Assembly (NCBI RefSeq): GCF_028690125.1
Contig: NZ_JAQVBV010000015.1
Coordinates: forward strand, 57,795 to 121,794
Source: Bacteroides sp.
GTDB taxonomy: Bacteria; Bacteroidota; Bacteroidia; Bacteroidales; Bacteroidaceae
Reading direction: 5' to 3'
DNA length: 64,000 bases
Part shown: piece after piece, positions 60,157 to 64,000 of the stretch
Layout of the letters: every line of letters starts with the position of its first letter
Numbering within the stretch: the first letter of the stretch is position 1
Notes under the pieces: generated by a model
The model's database searches: none
What the model was told of the DNA's origin: nothing
What the model saw: only the letters and a program-made list of their open reading frames with translations
Translations under genes and position numbers: made by a program

Positions 60157-60567
60157 ATGAATAAGTTTGAGAGCAGTGTTAAAGTGATTCCTTACAGTCA
60201 GGAATGTGTGTATGAGAAACTTTCGGATCTCAGTAATTTAGAAAAGATAAAAGATCGTTTGCCTCAGGATAAAGTGAAAGATGTCAGTTTCGATACTGAT
60301 ACGCTTAGTTTTAGTGTGGCTCCGGTAGGCCAACTTACATTGAAAATAGTAGAACGGGAGCCGTGTAGCTGTATTAAATTAGAAACCACTAATTCTCCGC
60401 TTCCTTTCAATCTTTGGATTCAGTTGGTGTCTGCAAGCGAAGAAGAGTGCAAAATGAAAATAACCATTGGTATGGAGATTAATCCTTTTATGAAAGCGAT
60501 GGTGCAGAAGCCTCTTCAGGAAGGATTGGAAAAGATGGTTGATATGTTGTCACTTATTGATTATTGA
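60157..60567 (+). CDS. SRPBCC (START-like) family protein
   Basis: 136 residues. The start FESSVKVIPYSQECVYEKLS with the helix LEKIKDRLPQDKVK, later CIKLETTNSPLPFNLWIQLV, and a long C-terminal helix (LQEGLEKMVDMLSLI), give the helix-grip pattern of SRPBCC proteins, which hold a hydrophobic ligand. No ligand is known. It lies 21 bp before argH and is probably co-transcribed. Confidence 0.82.
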   Translation: MNKFESSVKVIPYSQECVYEKLSDLSNLEKIKDRLPQDKVKDVSFDTDTLSFSVAPVGQLTLKIVEREPCSCIKLETTNSPLPFNLWIQLVSASEEECKMKITIGMEINPFMKAMVQKPLQEGLEKMVDMLSLIDY

Positions 60568-60588
60568 TTAAGAAATATCCTTTTAAAT

Positions 60589-61929
60589 ATGGCACAGAAA
60601 CTTTGGGAAAAATCCGTTCAGGTGAATAAGGATATTGAACGGTTTACAGTGGGACGTGATCGTGAGATGGACCTTTATCTTGCCAAGCACGATGTGCTAG
60701 GCTCGATGGCACATATAACGATGCTTGAGAGTATCGGGCTGCTGACAAAGGAAGAATTAACTCAGTTGCTTGCTGAATTGAAAAATATCTATGCTTCTGC
60801 TGACAAAGGTGATTTTGTGATAGAAGAAGGAGTGGAAGATGTACATTCGCAGGTTGAATTGATGCTGACTCGTCGTTTAGGTGATGTTGGAAAGAAGATT
60901 CATAGTGGTCGTTCTCGGAATGATCAGATTTTACTTGATCTGAAACTTTTTACGCGTTCTCAGATTAAAGAAATAGCAGAATCTGTAGAGCAACTTTTCC
61001 ATGTGCTGATTCGTCAAAGCGAACACTATAAGAATGTACTGATGCCAGGTTATACCCATTTGCAGATTGCAATGCCATCTTCATTTGGCTTGTGGTTTGG
61101 TGCATATGCTGAGAGCTTAGTCGATGATATGCTTTTCTTGCAAGCTGCATTTAAAATGTGTAATCGTAACCCGTTGGGTTCTGCTGCTGGATATGGTTCT
61201 TCGTTTCCATTGAATCGTACGATGACAACCCAGTTGCTTGGTTTTGATTCATTGAATTATAATGTAGTATATGCTCAGATGGGGCGTGGGAAAATGGAAC
61301 GAAATGTTGCATTTGCTTTGGCTTCTATTGCTGGAACTATTTCTAAGCTTGCTTTTGATGCTTGTATGTTCAATAGCCAAAATTTCGGTTTTGTGAAATT
61401 GCCGGATGAATGTACGACTGGTTCCAGTATAATGCCTCATAAGAAGAACCCGGATGTATTTGAACTGACTCGTGCCAAATGTAATAAGTTGCAATCTCTA
61501 CCTCAGCAGATCATGATGATCGCTAATAATTTGCCTTCCGGTTATTTTCGCGATTTGCAGATTATCAAAGAGGTCTTTTTGCCTGCTTTTCAGGAATTGA
61601 AAGATTGTTTGCAGATGACAACATACATTATGGAGAAAATTAAAGTGAATGAGCGTATACTGGATGATGATAAATATCTTCTGATTTTTAGTGTTGAGGA
61701 AGTGAACCGATTGGCTCGTGAGGGAATGCCTTTCCGTGATGCCTATAAAAAAGTTGGACTCGATATTGAAGCTGGAAAGTTCTCTTGTAGTAAAGAAGTA
61801 AATCATACTCATGAAGGTAGTATTGGTAATCTTTGCAATGCGGAAATCTTTGCTTTGATGCAGCAAGTATTAGATGGTTTCAATTTTTCCGAGATGGAAA
61901 CCGCAGAAAGAGCACTTCTTGGGAGATAA
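60589..61929 (+). CDS. argH: Argininosuccinate lyase
   Basis: Last step of arginine synthesis. 446 residues: VNKDIERFTVGRDREMDLYL, EDVHSQVELMLTRRLGDVGK, HSGRSRNDQILLDLKLF, PGYTHLQIAMPSSFGLWFGA and the superfamily signature TTGSSIMPHKKNPDVFELTR with the mobile catalytic Ser loop. Complete. A hairpin, GGAGGGAAGTTT/AAACTTTCCTCC (61941-61966), lies just downstream. Confidence 0.96.
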   Translation: MAQKLWEKSVQVNKDIERFTVGRDREMDLYLAKHDVLGSMAHITMLESIGLLTKEELTQLLAELKNIYASADKGDFVIEEGVEDVHSQVELMLTRRLGDVGKKIHSGRSRNDQILLDLKLFTRSQIKEIAESVEQLFHVLIRQSEHYKNVLMPGYTHLQIAMPSSFGLWFGAYAESLVDDMLFLQAAFKMCNRNPLGSAAGYGSSFPLNRTMTTQLLGFDSLNYNVVYAQMGRGKMERNVAFALASIAGTISKLAFDACMFNSQNFGFVKLPDECTTGSSIMPHKKNPDVFELTRAKCNKLQSLPQQIMMIANNLPSGYFRDLQIIKEVFLPAFQELKDCLQMTTYIMEKIKVNERILDDDKYLLIFSVEEVNRLAREGMPFRDAYKKVGLDIEAGKFSCSKEVNHTHEGSIGNLCNAEIFALMQQVLDGFNFSEMETAERALLGR

Positions 61930-61973
61930 AATGCAAGATTGGAGGGAAGTTTTTAAACTTTCCTCCGAAAAGA

Positions 61974-62005
61974 TTTGGCAGAAACAAGTAAACTTCTTAT
62001 CTTTG
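61974..62005 (+). promoter_or_regulatory. Promoter of the tRNA pair (-33 and -7)
   Basis: TTTG at 61974-61977, a 20-bp spacer, TATCTTTG at 61998-62005. Close to the Bacteroides consensus; the tRNA-Gly begins 16 bp later. Confidence 0.75.
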
Positions 62006-62021
62006 CACCCGTTGAAAAAAC

Positions 62022-62094
62022 GCGGAAATAGCTCAGTTGGTAGAGCATAACCTTGCCAAGGTTAGGGTCGCGAGTTCGAGTCTCGTTTTCCGCT
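62022..62094 (+). tRNA. tRNA-Gly (anticodon GCC)
   Basis: 73 nt. Acceptor stem GCGGAAA/TTTCCGC with discriminator T. D-arm GCTC-AGTTGGTA-GAGC. Anticodon arm TAACC-TTGCCAA-GGTTA with anticodon GCC. T-arm GCGAG-TTCGAGT-CTCGT. No encoded CCA. Confidence 0.96.
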
Positions 62095-62108
62095 CTCTTT
62101 GAAAGGAT

Positions 62109-62192
62109 GCTCGAATGGTGGAATGGTAGACACGAAGGACTTAAAATCCTTTGGCTATTGCAGCTGTGCGGGTTCAAGTCCCGCTTCGAGTA
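62109..62192 (+). tRNA. tRNA-Leu (anticodon TAA)
   Basis: 84 nt with a long class II variable arm. Acceptor GCTCGAA/TTCGAGT (first pair G-U). Anticodon arm AAGGA-CTTAAAA-TCCTT with anticodon TAA. T-arm GCGGG-TTCAAGT-CCCGC. It lies 14 bp after tRNA-Gly and shares its promoter. The accessory region begins just beyond it. Confidence 0.95.
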
Positions 62193-62198
62193 CTTGAG

Positions 62199-62236
62199 AA
62201 AGCCCTGTAAGTCAATGATTTACGGGGCTTTTGCTT
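62199..62236 (+). terminator. Terminator of the tRNA operon
   Basis: AAAGCCCTGTAA (62199-62210) pairs with TTACGGGGCTTT (62220-62231), with one T-G wobble. Confidence 0.85.
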
Positions 62237-62306
62237 TAATGTACTTTCCTACTGTTGCATCTGATTTCTTATACATTTCCTTTGTTTTTTATATGATTTA
62301 TGTGGC

Positions 62307-62329
62307 TCATGTAAACCAATATGTAAACC
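62307..62329 (+). repeat. 23-bp repeat, copy 1 (candidate recombination site)
   Basis: TCATGTAAACC-AAT-ATGTAAACC: an internal ATGTAAACC tandem with 12-bp period. The identical 23 bp recur at 63964-63986. It lies 115 bp beyond tRNA-Leu and 11 bp before the integrase stub. Confidence 0.8.
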
Positions 62330-62339
62330 GAAAAATGAG

Positions 62340-62396
62340 ATGAAAGCTACGGTTAATGTGCTGTGTTACAAGTGGGAACATTGGCTACAATACTGA
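62340..62396 (+). pseudogene. Stub of a Bacteroides tyrosine integrase (N-terminal 11 codons)
   Basis: ATG at 62340 reads MKATVNVLCYK, which I recognise as the usual beginning of many Bacteroidales mobile-element tyrosine recombinases. After codon 11 the match stops (WEHWLQY, then TGA at 62394-62396). It looks like the rest was deleted or replaced. Recognition is from memory and short, so moderately certain. Confidence 0.55.
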
Positions 62397-62529
62397 CAAA
62401 CAAAACAGAAAGTCTACCTACCAATTAATAAGTGTGCAGTTTCATACTGTGTTCCTCACGCTTATTCAGAACTTATTTATTAATGGCTATCTATTAGGAA
62501 CATAGAGGCACAAACAATATTTAATCAAT

Positions 62530-62922
62530 ATGAGAACATTTAGATTTATTGGATTGGCTTTAATAGCTATCCTTATCAGTGTGAATTTTGCAGCTTGCAG
62601 CAGTGATAATGATGAGAAAGAAGAAACAGGTACAAACATTGTTGGTACTTGGAAATACACTTCAAGCGAAGATGGTACAGGTTCTTTCACTTTCAAAAGT
62701 AACGGTGGTTTAGTATGGGATGATGGAGAAGAAACTACTTCAAACCATACTTATCAATTAAACGGTAAGGATTTGAAAATCATCTTTAATAATAATGATG
62801 ATTACACTTTAGGAACATTTACCATTGCAGGAAGCAAAGCTACTTACAAATATTATTGGTACGACTATACAACCAATAAGAAAGGTGACAAAGAATGCTC
62901 AATGTCACTTACAAAGCAATAA
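62530..62922 (+). CDS. Lipocalin-like small lipoprotein
   Basis: 130 residues with lipoprotein signal (NFAACSSDNDEKEE, Cys about 23). The mature part is a single beta-rich domain beginning NIVGTWKYTSSEDGTGSFTF, the G-x-W of lipocalin-like bacterial domains, and repeating strands to SMSLTKQ. Function unknown. It lies between the two 23-bp repeats and is followed by a terminator, so it is likely cargo of an accessory segment. Confidence 0.8.
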   Translation: MRTFRFIGLALIAILISVNFAACSSDNDEKEETGTNIVGTWKYTSSEDGTGSFTFKSNGGLVWDDGEETTSNHTYQLNGKDLKIIFNNNDDYTLGTFTIAGSKATYKYYWYDYTTNKKGDKECSMSLTKQ

Positions 62923-62942
62923 TTATTGACCTCCTAAACAAC

Positions 62943-62982
62943 AAAAAGCCAACCTACCCAATTAAGGATAAGTTGGCTTTTT
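62943..62982 (+). terminator. Terminator after the lipocalin-like gene
   Basis: AAAAAGCCAAC (62943-62953) pairs with GTTGGCTTTTT (62972-62982), with the T-run built into the stem. Confidence 0.85.
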
Positions 62983-63188
62983 CAGTTCTAATCTATAATA
63001 ATAATTTTTTATGAGCGATACGACTTATGACTACATTTTCACTTACAAACAACTATATACATAGTTATAAAAAAGCCCAAGTGAAAAATGATAAAAATAT
63101 AATGGCGACTTTTTTCGGTCAGAAATACTTTTATAGTCCCTGTTTAAATTTGGTTGCCACATGCTGTATCTTATTATATAGAGTTGAT

Positions 63189-63196
63189 TATCTTTG
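63189..63196 (+). promoter_or_regulatory. -7 promoter element of the ORF6N gene
   Basis: TATCTTTG, 20 bp before the ATG at 63217. Confidence 0.6.
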
Positions 63197-63216
63197 CAGT
63201 TCAAACAATTTAATCA

Positions 63217-63789
63217 ATGGAACAGATACAAGTTATTCAGAGTAAAATATATGAAATCAGAGGGCAGAAAGTAATGCTTGATTTTGATTTGGCAGAAATG
63301 TATGGAACAGAAACCAAATACTTAAAACGTTCGGTGAAAAGAAACATTGAAAGGTTTGAGGGCGAGGATTTTATGTTTGAACTTACGAAAGAAGAACTTT
63401 CAAGGTGCAATTTTGGCACCTTGAACAATCAAAGAGGGAGCAACTTTAAATACATGCCTTTCGCTTTTACCGAGTTAGGTGTTGCAATGCTTAGCAGTGT
63501 TCTTAATTCAAAGATTGCAATAGAAGTGAATAGAAGTATTATGCGTGCTTTTGTTGCCGTTCGCCAAATGATAGCATTGCCCAAGAGCGATAAATTTGCA
63601 GAGTTACAAAATGAAGTGAGAGAACTGAAAGATTACATAGAAGAAGTTTTTGCCGATTACAATGACATTAACGATGATACCCGTATGCAGTTGGAACTTA
63701 TCAATCAAACATTAGCGGAGCTGCAAACCAAAAAGAAATTGGAAGAGAAGCCACGCAAAAAGATTGGATATATACAGCATGATGAATAA
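63217..63789 (+). CDS. ORF6N domain DNA-binding-type protein
   Basis: 190 residues. The ORF6N domain fills about 1-115: IYEIRGQKVMLDFDLAEMYG, ETKYLKRSVKRNIERF, FMFELTKEELSRCNFGT and YMPFAFTELGVAMLSSVLNS. The tail is a charged coiled coil (FAELQNEVRELKDYIEEVFA) ending in basic residues. ORF6N/KilA-N-type proteins are common on phages and integrative elements. Its own promoter precedes it. It fits the idea that 62307-63986 is mobile-element material. Confidence 0.9.
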   Translation: MEQIQVIQSKIYEIRGQKVMLDFDLAEMYGTETKYLKRSVKRNIERFEGEDFMFELTKEELSRCNFGTLNNQRGSNFKYMPFAFTELGVAMLSSVLNSKIAIEVNRSIMRAFVAVRQMIALPKSDKFAELQNEVRELKDYIEEVFADYNDINDDTRMQLELINQTLAELQTKKKLEEKPRKKIGYIQHDE

Positions 63790-63963
63790 CTGTTTATTAT
63801 GAAATATACAGTATTACTATCTATACAAATAATTGATTCAACTATTTGAATTATAATAGATTATTATTGTGCTGTAAAGTGATATTGACTATATTTGCAA
63901 TGCAGTTTACTACTGCAAAGAGATTATTAACTTATTGAATAAACCTATATTGATTTATTGAGT

Positions 63964-63986
63964 TCATGTAAACCAATATGTAAACC
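63964..63986 (+). repeat. 23-bp repeat, copy 2
   Basis: Identical to 62307-62329. By analogy with copy 1, an integrase start codon would be expected just past the window end, which cannot be seen here. Confidence 0.8.
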
Positions 63987-64000
63987 AAAGACTTATTGAG

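Noticed and set aside
62109..62192. Duplicated 3' end of tRNA-Leu as a classic attachment site
   Set aside because: I could not find a second copy of the tRNA 3' end in the remaining 1.8 kb; the repeat that does recur is the 23-mer beyond the terminator.
62053..62343. 96-codon reading frame across both tRNAs
   Set aside because: It is the translation of tRNA-Gly, tRNA-Leu and their terminator.

Overview
The window looks like a chromosome segment of a gut Bacteroides. Evidence: SusC/SusD and FecR/ECF-sigma genes, a SusR/SusA/SusB starch cluster, NigD-like and DUF6242 lipoproteins, an N-succinylornithine-type carbamoyltransferase, and many copies of the Bacteroides -7 promoter element TAnnTTTG a short distance upstream of start codons.

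Layout. (1) 1-6500: a SusD/SusC pair with FecR on the minus strand, and an ECF sigma factor divergent from them. (2) 6560-7160: a compact structured segment and a decayed sugar isomerase/epimerase. (3) 7188-15834: a regulated catabolic block. A DeoR repressor and a CocE-like hydrolase are divergent from a five-gene operon: glycerophosphodiesterase, sn-glycerol-1-phosphate dehydrogenase, GlpT-type transporter, HAD phosphatase and an endonuclease/exonuclease/phosphatase-fold enzyme. It ends at a strong terminator. (4) 15909-21563: glycosyltransferase, GH20 hexosaminidase, RadC, a DUF59 protein and LpxH. (5) 21590-29562: a decayed starch-utilisation (sus) locus. susR, susA and susB look intact, susC is a pseudogene, and susD-susG are absent. 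(6) 29760-37686: alkaline phosphatase, EF-P, ribosomal protein L34, PASTA protein, RluD-type synthase, D-Ala-D-Ala ligase, acyltransferase, NigD-like lipoprotein and a rhodanese. (7) 37721-50665: PAP2 phosphatase, arginine/proline genes (argF', proA, proB), DUF3137/LemA, YitT, a HincII-like type II restriction-modification pair, an aminotransferase, DUF2007 and glutamate racemase. (8) 50771-61929: two Skp/OmpH proteins, BamA, UppS, a DUF6242 lipoprotein, RibD, PrmC, RecX, PyrE, an SRPBCC protein and ArgH. (9) 62022-64000: tRNA-Gly and tRNA-Leu, then an accessory stretch bounded by two copies of a 23-bp repeat. The first copy precedes an 11-codon stub of a tyrosine integrase.

How the genes work together. 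Section 3 reads as capture and catabolism of glycerophosphodiesters. G1P dehydrogenase makes sn-glycerol-1-phosphate the suspected substrate, which is the stereoisomer in lipoteichoic acid backbones. Section 5 shows loss of outer-membrane starch import while the periplasmic enzymes and regulator remain. The most distinctive regions are the G1P block, the broken sus locus with its 22-bp-spaced repeats, the predicted GTYRAC restriction system, and the tRNA-Leu-linked repeat pair.
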